From the NCBI GenBank assembly GCA_044220975.1, contig JBGAPZ010000013.1, positions 26,157-90,156 of the forward strand: a stretch of 64,000 nucleotides of DNA, given 5' to 3'. The position numbers and the translations under genes are program-made. Shown piece by piece: positions 8,755 through 16,195 of this stretch (position 1 is the stretch's first letter; the number at the start of each line of letters is the position of its first letter). Source of the DNA: SZUA-430 sp044220975. GTDB lineage: Bacteria > Pseudomonadota > Alphaproteobacteria > Micropepsales > Micropepsaceae. A model generated the notes under the pieces. The model was given only the letters and a program-made list of their open reading frames with translations. It had not been told where the DNA came from and made no database searches.

Positions 8755-9591
8755 CTAATATGCGACGCGGTACTCGGCGCGGCGGTGGTAGCCCAGCATT
8801 TCCATCACGTCGCCCGCGATCATTTGGAACTGGTGCGTCTGCTCACTCGTCAGCGGGTAGTCTTCCGGTCGGGTGACGTTGTGCGGGCGGTTTAAGAGCC
8901 CCATGATCCGGTCGTCCCACGGCAGCCCTAAGAAGTTGAGCAAGCCTTGGCGGGCGTCGGCGCGCGTCGCCAAATCTTCGAGCCGCACGGTGTGGCGGCG
9001 CGTTTCGGGAATCATGTCCAGGTCGTGGATCATCGTGCGGTTGATCTCGCCCCAGTGGAACGCGATGCGTTGAAACTGATTGTAGGTCAGAAATTCGTGT
9101 TCCTGCGCGTGGCCCCGCGGGGGGAGCGGCCACCAGTATTTCTTTTCCGGCGGCGGCGCGGGCAGCTCGCCCTTTGCGTCGTAGTAGCGCTGCATGACGG
9201 CTGTCGAATGGTCGTCGTAACACTCGGACCCGTGCTTGTGCAGGTAGGAACTTGCGACTTTGCGCCCGTCGCGCACGAGGTGGACGTAGTGCGCGTTCGG
9301 GAACAGGTGGTCGAGCGCCGGAATCAGCCACGAAAGTTTGCTGGACGAATCGCCCCAGAGCGGCGCGTCGCTGTAATAGACCGCGGCGGCGTGCGTGGCG
9401 CGCAAGGTGTGCAGCGCTTCGCCGAGGCCGACCATGCCCATGTGGTGTTTTACGGCGACCGGTTGGATGTGGTGCACCATGTACTCGTGGTGCATCTCGA
9501 CTTGCGGGAAGCAAGAGAACAAGCGCTCCATCATCGCCGTTCCCGATCGACCCGATGACACGACGAAGAACGGTTTTGTTTCAGTGGTCAT
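8755..9591 (-). CDS. Sulfotransferase family protein
   Basis: A 278-residue protein beginning KPFFVVSSGRSGTAMMERLF, the 5'-phosphosulfate-binding loop of PAPS-dependent sulfotransferases, with a later HYVHLVRDGRKVASSYL matching the 3'-phosphate-binding strand/helix. It should be cytosolic and transfer sulfate from PAPS to a hydroxyl or amine acceptor. It is the first gene of a minus-strand pair with the methyltransferase and is divergent from the SpsF/PseG-like fusion gene, so a sugar or glycan acceptor is plausible but not shown. Confidence 0.88.
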   Translation of the reverse strand: MTTETKPFFVVSSGRSGTAMMERLFSCFPQVEMHHEYMVHHIQPVAVKHHMGMVGLGEALHTLRATHAAAVYYSDAPLWGDSSSKLSWLIPALDHLFPNAHYVHLVRDGRKVASSYLHKHGSECYDDHSTAVMQRYYDAKGELPAPPPEKKYWWPLPPRGHAQEHEFLTYNQFQRIAFHWGEINRTMIHDLDMIPETRRHTVRLEDLATRADARQGLLNFLGLPWDDRIMGLLNRPHNVTRPEDYPLTSEQTHQFQMIAGDVMEMLGYHRRAEYRVAY

Positions 9592-9622
9592 TCGTTCTTC
9601 GAGTTTTGAAAGTGTTGGCGCG

Positions 9623-9657
9623 CTTCATGTGCGCTGGCCGGAGCGCACTTTATGAAG
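9623..9657. promoter_or_regulatory. Large dyad in the sulfotransferase / SpsF-PseG divergent region
   Basis: CTTCAT-GTGCGCT, a 6-base centre GGCCGG, then AGCGCAC-TTT-ATGAAG. The inner 7-base arms are perfect and the outer 6-base arms pair after a 3-base asymmetry. It lies between divergent starts (9591 minus, 9719 plus), where an operator would sit. There is no T-run, so it is not a typical terminator. Confidence 0.45.
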
Positions 9658-9685
9658 TTGGTAACGGTTCGGCCTTTAGAATTGG

Positions 9686-9700
9686 TTAACGTGCTTTTAC
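9686..9700 (+). promoter_or_regulatory. CtrA-like site (TTAA-N7-TTAC)
   Basis: TTAA-CGTGCTT-TTAC, one base off the CtrA consensus TTAA-N7-TTAA, 18 bases before the ATG of the fused sugar-activating gene. CtrA controls flagellar genes in Caulobacter-type bacteria, and cckA, its upstream kinase, is nearby. A single imperfect match has weak weight. Confidence 0.25.
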
Positions 9701-9718
9701 GTTTGCCGGAGGCTCGCC

Positions 9719-11512
9719 ATGCCGAAGAAGCCGCACATCGCCGCCGTCGTACAAGCACGCATGAGGTCCACGCGGCTGCCGGGGAAGGTGATGGCGCCGA
9801 TCGTCGGCGAGCCGTTGATCTGGCACATCCTGCACCGGCTGAAGAAGTCGGCGCTGATCGAGACGATTTGCGTCGCTACGACGCGCGATCCTTCAGACGA
9901 TGTGCTGGCCGCCTATGCAGAGCGCCATGGGGCAATAGTCGTGCGCGGACCGGAAGACGACGTGTTGGGGCGGTTGGCGTTGGCTTCGTACGCGATCGAT
10001 CCCGACGTGATTGTGCGCGTCAACGCGGACGCGCCTTTGGTTGATGCGGACTTTGTCGATTATCTGATTCGCGAAATGATGCGGCATCAGGCGGATTTCG
10101 TAACGTTGAAGCCGGGCTTGTCGGCGATACACGACGGGGCGGATGTGATGTCGCGTTGGGCACTCGACAAGCTGGTGGTCAGGGCCCACGAAGATCCCGT
10201 CGCGCGTCAGCACGTTACCGCCTATTTCAAGCTGCACCCAGAATTCGTCACCGTGGCCGCAATCGACTTGCCGGAGAAGTGGCGCTTCGACGGCGCGCGC
10301 GTTTCGATCGATACGCCGGCGGATGTGACCTTCATCGAGGCGGTCTATGCGCGTCTGCATGCGCAGGCGGGCGAGGCGACGCTCACCGACCTTATTGCAC
10401 TGCTCGAGCGCGAACCGGCGCTGCTCGACCTGAACGCGCTGCAGCCGGTGCGTGCGGCGCAAGGCGGCGGCACTGTCATCATGCGCTGCGATGGTAGCCG
10501 CGCGATGGGGCTTGGGCGGCTCCGGCGGTGCTTCAATATCGCGCGGGCGTTGCGCAATCGCGAAGGGCTTGCAGTTCGCTTTGCGGTGCGCGGCGACGAG
10601 CTTGGTGTGGGCGCCGTCGGCGAGGCCGGGTTCGACGTCGATGTCATGCCTGCCAATACAAGCGAGATCGACTGGTTGTTGTCGCTCGCCGAGACGCACA
10701 AGCCTGTCGCCATGATGCTCGATGTTGCGAGCGAATTGTCAGCGACATCCGTCATGCGCTTGCGCGGTGCGGATATGATCGTCGCCGTGGTCGACGATCT
10801 CACGCCCCGGCGGCTTGCAGCCGAGGCATCGTTCTATGCACCGGTGCCGCAGGTGTTCGCGCTCAACTGGGAGGGCGCGGAGGCCGAGCCTCATGTCGGG
10901 TGGGAATGGGTGGCGCTTGGTCAAGACGCCCTTCCTCCGCTTTCGCGCCGTGATGGACGGCCGCACGTGGTCGTGTCCGCCGGAGAGCTGACGCTGACTG
11001 CCATTCGGGCGCTTGCAAGTCTTGGAACTGCGTTCGATACCACCGTCGTTTTGGGCCTCGGCGCGTCTCGCGACCTAGAGGCGAAGATTATGAAGACGTC
11101 GCCTACTGCCGCGATCGTGCACAGCGCCAACGATCTGCCGAAGCTGATGGGTGAAGTAGATTTGTCGCTTGCCGGGCCCGACTTTGCAGCTTGCGAACTG
11201 GCGGCCTTCGGTGTCCCCGCAATCTACCTTTGCGGCGACGATGATGCGTCCGTGCGCGCGTCGGCGTTCGAGCGGGCAGGCATGGGTTATGCGATACATC
11301 TGCCGGATGAGGCAAAGATCGCGGCGGTCGTGAACGACCTCTTGGCAGACGCACCGCAACGGCGGGCTATGAGCGCGGCGGGGCGCATGAACGTCGACGG
11401 GCGTGGCGCCATGCGCATTGCACGGCGGCTGAAGCAACTCATCGACGAGCGTGCCGAAGCTTTGGCAGTGTCGGACATCGTCGTCGAACGGCGCGCGTTA
11501 GCGGTTCGTTAA
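9719..11512 (+). CDS. Fusion: SpsF-type cytidylyltransferase plus PseG-like domain
   Basis: A 597-residue protein, ATG after GGAGG. Residues about 6-245 are an SpsF/NeuA-type nucleotidyltransferase (VVQARMRSTRLPGKVMAPI at 10-28; IVRVNADAPLVD; VSIDTPADVTFI), which would activate a nonulosonic-type sugar with CMP. Residues about 252-585 resemble PseG, the UDP-sugar hydrolase of pseudaminic acid synthesis (RCDGSRAMGLGRLRRC at 256-271; later DLSLAGPDFAACELAAFGVP). In PseG the signature is G-x-G-H-x-x-R with a catalytic His; here Arg267 takes that place, so hydrolysis may be lost or changed. The fusion joins two steps that are separate genes in known flagellin glycosylation loci (PseF and PseG). 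Cytosolic. The link to flagellin is inferred from the neighbours. Confidence 0.85.
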   Translation: MPKKPHIAAVVQARMRSTRLPGKVMAPIVGEPLIWHILHRLKKSALIETICVATTRDPSDDVLAAYAERHGAIVVRGPEDDVLGRLALASYAIDPDVIVRVNADAPLVDADFVDYLIREMMRHQADFVTLKPGLSAIHDGADVMSRWALDKLVVRAHEDPVARQHVTAYFKLHPEFVTVAAIDLPEKWRFDGARVSIDTPADVTFIEAVYARLHAQAGEATLTDLIALLEREPALLDLNALQPVRAAQGGGTVIMRCDGSRAMGLGRLRRCFNIARALRNREGLAVRFAVRGDELGVGAVGEAGFDVDVMPANTSEIDWLLSLAETHKPVAMMLDVASELSATSVMRLRGADMIVAVVDDLTPRRLAAEASFYAPVPQVFALNWEGAEAEPHVGWEWVALGQDALPPLSRRDGRPHVVVSAGELTLTAIRALASLGTAFDTTVVLGLGASRDLEAKIMKTSPTAAIVHSANDLPKLMGEVDLSLAGPDFAACELAAFGVPAIYLCGDDDASVRASAFERAGMGYAIHLPDEAKIAAVVNDLLADAPQRRAMSAAGRMNVDGRGAMRIARRLKQLIDERAEALAVSDIVVERRALAVR

Positions 11513-11543
11513 GCGCGGGTCTTAAACCGGTTCTTAAGCGTCT

Positions 11544-11560
11544 TTGGCGCAGACTTTGCC
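11544..11560 (+). promoter_or_regulatory. Sigma-54 promoter (-24/-12) for the FlgC-like gene
   Basis: TTGGCGC-AGACT-TTGCC fits the consensus TTGGCACG-N4-TTGCW with GG-N10-GC spacing exact. Transcription would begin near 11571, about 34 bases before the ATG at 11605. A partial dyad (CTTAA-N8-TTAAG, 11521-11538) lies just upstream and might bind an activator. Confidence 0.55.
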
Positions 11561-11604
11561 CTGCAAATTACGCGCGGACAAACGACGCGTGCAAAGGGGC
11601 TTTC

Positions 11605-11991
11605 ATGGAATCGTTGAAGTCGATGCTGGTGGCAGTCTCTGCTCTGCGGATGCAAGCGGAGTATATGTGCGACGTTGCCGACGAACTCGCCTACTCGCTT
11701 GCGGGTTTGCAGCCGGCGCCTGGGTACGATGCGCCGATTTCGCTTTATGACCACGACCTCGGCTACGATTTTCGCGAGATCTATATGCCGGGCCATCCGG
11801 CTGCCGACGCGCGCGGCTATGTGCTTGCCGAAGACTTCGCAGGTTCGTATACGGTCGAGACGAGCGATACGCAGATTGCCTACGAAGCGCAACTCGAGGC
11901 GATGAAAGAAGCGCTCGAAGCGCAGCTTCCGGTTGTGGACGGTGAAGCGGCGGTCGAAGACAACGAAGATCTGATCGCAGTCTACGGCTAG
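11605..11991 (+). CDS. Small acidic protein, divergent FlgC-like (flagellar rod family)
   Basis: A 128-residue protein, close to FlgC length (about 135). The N-terminal stretch LKSMLVAVSALRMQAEYMC occupies the place of the amphipathic rod-protein helix, and the later PGHPAADARGYVL followed by a helix with IAYEAQLEAMK parallels the FlgC C-terminal pattern HPxADxxGYV ... AYEAN. The NxAN-type motif after the first helix is absent (ADELAYSLA instead), and the tail is acidic (DGEAAVEDNED). A sigma-54 promoter match precedes it and sugar-activating and flbT genes lie nearby, all consistent with a flagellar role. Seen: the motif order and length. Inferred: rod-family kinship. It may be a specialised paralogue, a decayed FlgC, or coincidental. 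Confidence 0.7.
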   Translation: MESLKSMLVAVSALRMQAEYMCDVADELAYSLAGLQPAPGYDAPISLYDHDLGYDFREIYMPGHPAADARGYVLAEDFAGSYTVETSDTQIAYEAQLEAMKEALEAQLPVVDGEAAVEDNEDLIAVYG

Positions 11992-12268
11992 TCGGATTTG
12001 CCGCGAGGCGTCGCCGGAAGATGACACTGGCGGTTGCCGTTCCAGAACCATCATAATTCCATATGTCCCAATATGTTGGGTGCGATTGCGCGAGCGCAAT
12101 CTGAGCTACGTGCGCCAAGCTATTGACAGTGGCTGTCCCCAACGATGCGGTCATTATCCCCGCGTCAACGTTCGCGCAGGCTTCGAATCAGGCAAGATGC
12201 TCGCCGACTGATTTGCGGCGTCGGATGGCTTGCATCCGGCGGCGAATAACGCATCGGCGGGGGAAACA
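11992..12268. other. Non-coding stretch upstream of cckA
   Basis: Between the FlgC-like gene and the small reading frame before cckA. I see no convincing gene, RNA or terminator with a T-run here; it presumably holds the cckA promoter. Confidence 0.5.
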
Positions 12269-12361
12269 ATGTACCGACGGTATCGAATCCGCCTTCTTGA
12301 GCGGCGGTTCGGCGACGTTGCGCGATACGTGACTTCCCTTGGTTCGAACGCGCGAGTTTGA
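12269..12361 (+). CDS. Possible 30-residue basic leader peptide before cckA
   Basis: An ATG preceded by GGGGGAAACA (good Shine-Dalgarno spacing) opens a 30-codon frame beginning MYRRYRIRLLERRFGDVARY, rich in Arg, with its stop ten bases before the likely cckA ATG. That spacing would allow translational coupling or a leader-peptide role. No family is recognised, and short basic frames are common in GC-rich DNA. Confidence 0.3.
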   Translation: MYRRYRIRLLERRFGDVARYVTSLGSNARV

Positions 12362-12370
12362 GCGTTGTCT

Positions 12371-14560
12371 ATGAAGCCAGCCATTGAACCTCCTATCGAG
12401 ACGCCGACCACCGAGACGCCCCCGCATCCGTTGTGGGCGCTGAGCGGCAGGCTATCGAGCGGGCAGTGGGCGCTGGGTCTGTTCGCGGTCGCGTGCCTTG
12501 CCGGTGTTGCGGTTATCGTTTTTCCTGAAGCCGCAGGCCTTGGCGGGCTGCTGTTTCTGGTGGGGCTCACGCTCTGCGGCGCCGGGCTCATGTTCGCGAT
12601 CTCGTCCGGGCGGCTTGTTCCGCCGGAGGCGCCGGCGCGTTTGTTCGGTGCCGCACTCGATACCGACCAACGGGCCTGTTCGATCACCGCGCCCGACGGC
12701 TCGATTGCTTACGCGAACCCCGCTTGGCGCAAGACGTTCGGCTCCAGCTCGTCGGGTGGAGATGTGTTGCCGGTCGCCGGCTTTTCGGGCGATCCGGAAA
12801 CGGCGCAGCGGCTCTATCGTTTGGTGCGCGCGGCGAGTTTGAAGGAGGCGCACGAAGAGGAACTGAAGCTCAAGAACGTGGCCGGCAAATGGGTTCATGT
12901 CGCGGTGGCGCCGATCTCGAGCCTTGGTCACACAGTTTGGCGTATCACGGACTCGTCGCCGCGCCGGCCCGTGCTGCAGAGCGTCGATGCGGCGAAGCAG
13001 TCGGTTGTGGTGCAACTTCGCCCGCTTGAGCAGCCGCTGCTGCAAGGCGCGGACGTGCGCATACCGAAGTTTATTCAAGACGCCCCCGTCGGTGTCGCGC
13101 TTGCGACCGAGGACGGCGTGATCGCAGAGTGGAACGCCGCCTTCGCGAACCTGATCGGCAGTGAGGCGAAAAAGCTGAAGGACAGGCCGCTGTTCGATCT
13201 GCTGCGCGATCAAACGGCACAAGAGACGCGGGCGCGCCTGACGTCTTTGAGTCCCGGCGAAGTTTCGCGCGCGCCGGTCGACGTGCGCTTCAAGCCGGGC
13301 AACGAGCGCACGGCGCAGCTCTTCGCAAGCCGGCTTTACAATGAGAACGGCGGACCGGCGTATGCGATCTATCTGATCGACACGACCGGTCAGACGGCGC
13401 TGGAGACGCAATTCGCACAGTCGCAGAAGATGCAGGCCGTAGGGCAGCTTGCCGGCGGCATCGCGCACGACTTCAACAATCTGCTCACCGTCATCAACGG
13501 CTACGCGGAATTGCTGTTGCAGCGGCATCAGCCGGGCGACCCGTCGTTCGCCGATCTGAACGACATCCGCAACACTGGGCTGCGTGCGGCATCGTTGGTG
13601 CGTCAGTTGCTCGCCTTCTCGCGCCGGCAGACGCTTGAGCCTGAGGTGCTGAGCTTGACCGACCTCGTTGCCGATTGGTCGGTGACGTTGCGCCGGTTGA
13701 TCGGCGACCGGGTGAAGCTGAAAGTCGAACACGGGCGCGACCTCTGGCCGGTGATGGCCGATCCGAACCAAATCGGCAACGCGCTGATGAACCTTTCCGT
13801 CAACGCGCGCGACGCGATGCCGAACGGCGGCACGTTGACGATCCGCACGGCGAACATGACGATCGGCGAGACGATGTCGTTCGGCCAGGTGCTGATGCCG
13901 TCGGGCGATTATGTCATGTTCGAGGTCGAGGACACGGGCCTTGGCATCCCGAAGGAAAACCTCGGTAAGATTTTCGAACCGTTCTTCACGACAAAAGAAA
14001 AGGGCCACGGAACCGGGTTGGGACTCGCCTCGGTTTACGGCATCGTGAAGCAGACGGGCGGCTATATCTTCCCGGAGTCCGAGTTGGGTAAGGGGACGAC
14101 ATTCCGCATTTATCTGCCGCGCCACATTCCGGCGCCGGCCGCCGCGGTGGTGGAGCCCGAAAAAGCGCAGACGGCGCGCGACCTCACCGGCGTAGGCACG
14201 ATCTTGCTGGTCGAGGATGAAGACGCGGTGCGGGACTTTGCGGTCCGTGCGCTCACCATGCGCGGATACAAAGTGCTGGACGCGTGTGGCGGCGAAGAGG
14301 CGCTTGATCTTGTCAAGGAACACAATGGACCGATCGATCTTTTGATCTCCGATGTGGTGATGCCGGGGATGGAAGGGCCAGAACTCGTCAAAGCGATGCG
14401 CGAACTCATGCCGGAGCTTCGTGTGATCTTCATCTCGGGTTACGCGGAAGAATCGTTCCGCAACACGCCCGACCGGCCGGAAGATTGCCTCTTCCTGCCG
14501 AAGCCGTTCAGCTTGAAACAGCTTACGAGCAAGGTGAAAGAGGTCTTGGGCGAGGCGTGA
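12371..14560 (+). CDS. cckA: Cell-cycle hybrid histidine kinase CckA
   Basis: A 729-residue hybrid kinase counted from the ATG at 12371 (a TTG two codons upstream is less likely). Order: two transmembrane helices (residues about 35-75), a first PAS-like region (about 95-190), a second PAS domain (about 225-335), HisKA with GGIAHDFNNLLTVINGYAEL and phospho-acceptor His366, HATPase with GTGLGLASVYGI, and a C-terminal receiver (ILLVEDEDAVRDF) with phospho-acceptor Asp661 in ISDVVMPG. CckA phosphorylates ChpT, which passes phosphate to the master regulator CtrA and to CpdR, controlling cell division and motility. It stands 7.8 kb from recA-alaS, an order also known from Caulobacter. Length and domain order are normal for CckA. 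Confidence 0.95.
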   Translation: MKPAIEPPIETPTTETPPHPLWALSGRLSSGQWALGLFAVACLAGVAVIVFPEAAGLGGLLFLVGLTLCGAGLMFAISSGRLVPPEAPARLFGAALDTDQRACSITAPDGSIAYANPAWRKTFGSSSSGGDVLPVAGFSGDPETAQRLYRLVRAASLKEAHEEELKLKNVAGKWVHVAVAPISSLGHTVWRITDSSPRRPVLQSVDAAKQSVVVQLRPLEQPLLQGADVRIPKFIQDAPVGVALATEDGVIAEWNAAFANLIGSEAKKLKDRPLFDLLRDQTAQETRARLTSLSPGEVSRAPVDVRFKPGNERTAQLFASRLYNENGGPAYAIYLIDTTGQTALETQFAQSQKMQAVGQLAGGIAHDFNNLLTVINGYAELLLQRHQPGDPSFADLNDIRNTGLRAASLVRQLLAFSRRQTLEPEVLSLTDLVADWSVTLRRLIGDRVKLKVEHGRDLWPVMADPNQIGNALMNLSVNARDAMPNGGTLTIRTANMTIGETMSFGQVLMPSGDYVMFEVEDTGLGIPKENLGKIFEPFFTTKEKGHGTGLGLASVYGIVKQTGGYIFPESELGKGTTFRIYLPRHIPAPAAAVVEPEKAQTARDLTGVGTILLVEDEDAVRDFAVRALTMRGYKVLDACGGEEALDLVKEHNGPIDLLISDVVMPGMEGPELVKAMRELMPELRVIFISGYAEESFRNTPDRPEDCLFLPKPFSLKQLTSKVKEVLGEA

Positions 14561-15056
14561 GTTTGCGTCTGCGCGCATGTCTTTACCTGTCTTCGTCGGC
14601 GAGCCGCCAATTCGGGGCGCATAGCAAGCCGCAGCACTTGCGGCGGTTTGGTGCTTGTCCTTCGCTTCGTTACCCTTCTTCGGCCGCGCGTGAGCCTGAA
14701 ATCGGGGTTGTGGGGGATACGCGGGGCAAATTTGAGCGAACAACCCCATGTACCCGGAAGTTAGGCGGAGAAAGCGCGCACGATCCTGGACCGCCGGCGC
14801 GATTGCGGGCGCACTTTCGTGCGGGTGGCACGAGGCTTTTGGTGCATGTGGCCGCGGTTGCCGCGCTGGCTGATGTGGTGCCGCCGAATGCCGGGCGCGA
14901 GTCACGTTATGTCCTACGGACAGCCCCGCAATTCACACTAGAACATAGCAAGAACATGCAGGGGAGTCAAGCTCGCGGCTGCCTCGGCGGCAGTGCAGGT
15001 TTTGGGGTGAGTTTGTGACGTGTCCCTGGAATTCGGAATTTGGGGGGCGGAGACGG
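14561..15056. other. 496-base gap between cckA and the ArsR-type gene
   Basis: Reading frames here lack codon structure and recognisable products, and the genes on both sides converge on it. No T-run terminator, tRNA or known RNA was found. It contains the isolated LexA-like box at 14941-14955. Confidence 0.6.
14941..14955 (+). promoter_or_regulatory. Isolated LexA-box-like direct repeat (GAAC-N7-GAAC)
   Basis: GAAC-ATAGCAA-GAAC, each half followed by A, with the same architecture as the recA box. No gene with a clear start follows it on either strand within about 100 bases apart from a 20-codon frame. About two random matches to the 8 fixed bases are expected in 64 kb, so it may be chance. 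Confidence 0.3.
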
Positions 15057-15743
15057 CTATGCCGCGAGCGCGAAGATCTTGCGCAGTGCCGCCTCGCCCC
15101 TGTCAAAGAAAATCACTGCACGGCTGTTGCGTGCGCGTTTTGCCCAACCGAGATCGTAGAACCTTGTAAGTAGTGCTGCACCAAGCGCGCCCGCGAGATG
15201 ATTGCGCCGCACACTCCAGTCGAGGCACGCACGACACACTGGCCGCGCGCCTTTGCGAAGCGCGTCGATGTCGATTCCGAATTCCGTAAGCGTTTTGGCG
15301 CCCCGCTTCGACACGGAAGGTGCGCCATCGGACAGTGAGAGCACGCGGTTACGCACGAGCCCCTCATAGAGCGCAACGCCCAGATCGCCGGCCAGATGAT
15401 CGTAGCAGACGCGCGCGCGGCGTAGCGCTGGTTCCGCCGGCCCCGGGCGCGTGCGAAGCTGCCGCGACTGTGCTGCGAGCCCCGCGAGGGCTTCGAGCGT
15501 GGCGGCGACGTCTTCGCCGGCGATGCGGAAATAGCGGTGACGGCCCTGCGGCTCGACGGCGAGCAGACCCGCTTCGGTCAAACGCACCAAGTGCGAGCTC
15601 GCCGTCTGCTTGGTGACGCCGGCCTCGAGCGCGAGCTCAGTCGCGGTCAGAGCCGTGCCATGCATCAGCGCGCTCAGCATGTTTGCGCGCGCGGGGTCAC
15701 CGATGGCGGCGGCGATTTGGGCGATGTTCGGGCCGTGTTTCAT
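15057..15743 (-). CDS. ArsR-family winged-helix regulator
   Basis: A 228-residue protein. The N-terminal 80 residues are an ArsR-type winged helix (IGDPARANMLSALMHGTALT, recognition helix AGVTKQTASSHLVRLTEAGL, wing QGRHRYFRIAGEDVA). The C-terminal extension has Cys-containing segments (RARVCYDHLAGDLG, GARPVCRACLDWSVRRNHLAG), giving a longer form common among sensors in proteobacteria. It is divergent from a NIPSNAP-type gene at 15858 and probably represses it and itself through their 114-base shared region. The ligand is unknown; a metal through the Cys/His set is possible. Confidence 0.9.
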   Translation of the reverse strand: MKHGPNIAQIAAAIGDPARANMLSALMHGTALTATELALEAGVTKQTASSHLVRLTEAGLLAVEPQGRHRYFRIAGEDVAATLEALAGLAAQSRQLRTRPGPAEPALRRARVCYDHLAGDLGVALYEGLVRNRVLSLSDGAPSVSKRGAKTLTEFGIDIDALRKGARPVCRACLDWSVRRNHLAGALGAALLTRFYDLGWAKRARNSRAVIFFDRGEAALRKIFALAA

Positions 15744-15857
15744 TGCCCAAGCCTAGCCGAACCATGCCGGGCAGCCAATGCCGAACGGTTCGACCGGCAT
15801 CGAACCATGGGATGGCATCGGCTGCTAGAACGGCAACGCCAACAGCGGAGTTCAATC

Positions 15858-16169
15858 GTGATTGCCTGTTTCATTCGTTATGAGATCGATCCCTTCAAGC
15901 GCGAGGCCTTCGAAACTTACGCGAAGATGTGGGACACACCGATCCCCGCGTGCGGTGCCGATCTCATCGGTTATTTCGCACCACATGAAGGGTCGTTGAC
16001 GACAGCTTATGGGCTCTACACCATCGACAATCTCGCCGCCTATGAGGCCTATAAGGCGAAGCTTGCGGATCACGCCGGTGCGAAGGAGGCGTTCGCGTTC
16101 GCGCGGCGCGAGCAATTCATCCGGCGCGAGGATCGCATCTTCCTCAAACCTGTTTCGACGCTGCGTTAG
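15858..16169 (+). CDS. NIPSNAP family protein
   Basis: A 103-residue protein from a GTG start with GGAG seven bases upstream. IACFIRYEIDPFKREAFETY at the start, a central HEGSLTTAYGLYTIDNLAAYEAY and a final RREDRIFLKPV match the NIPSNAP dimeric alpha-beta-barrel fold. Members are small cytosolic proteins of unclear function that often accompany degradative enzymes. It is divergent from the ArsR-type regulator, which is its likely controller. A longer frame upstream on the same phase is not needed because it overlaps the regulator gene. Confidence 0.85.
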   Translation: MIACFIRYEIDPFKREAFETYAKMWDTPIPACGADLIGYFAPHEGSLTTAYGLYTIDNLAAYEAYKAKLADHAGAKEAFAFARREQFIRREDRIFLKPVSTLR

Positions 16170-16195
16170 CGAACGGCACCATCTCTTGAGCCGGA

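Noticed and set aside
12452..14905. An 817-codon open frame antisense to cckA, reaching into the gap at 14561-15056
   Set aside because: Its product is Arg/His-rich low-complexity sequence with no domain, and the sense strand carries the full CckA domain set. GC-rich third positions keep antisense frames open; the same explains long frames opposite alaS, icd, gabT and the FlmG-like gene.
14905..14956. A GTG with AGGA six bases upstream on the minus strand next to the isolated LexA-like box
   Set aside because: Its frame continues through the cckA antisense sequence with biased composition and no plausible stop-bounded small protein.
15537..15857. A longer 210-codon version of the NIPSNAP gene
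   Set aside because: The extension overlaps the divergent ArsR gene, has no family similarity, and a GTG with good ribosome-site spacing exists at 15858.
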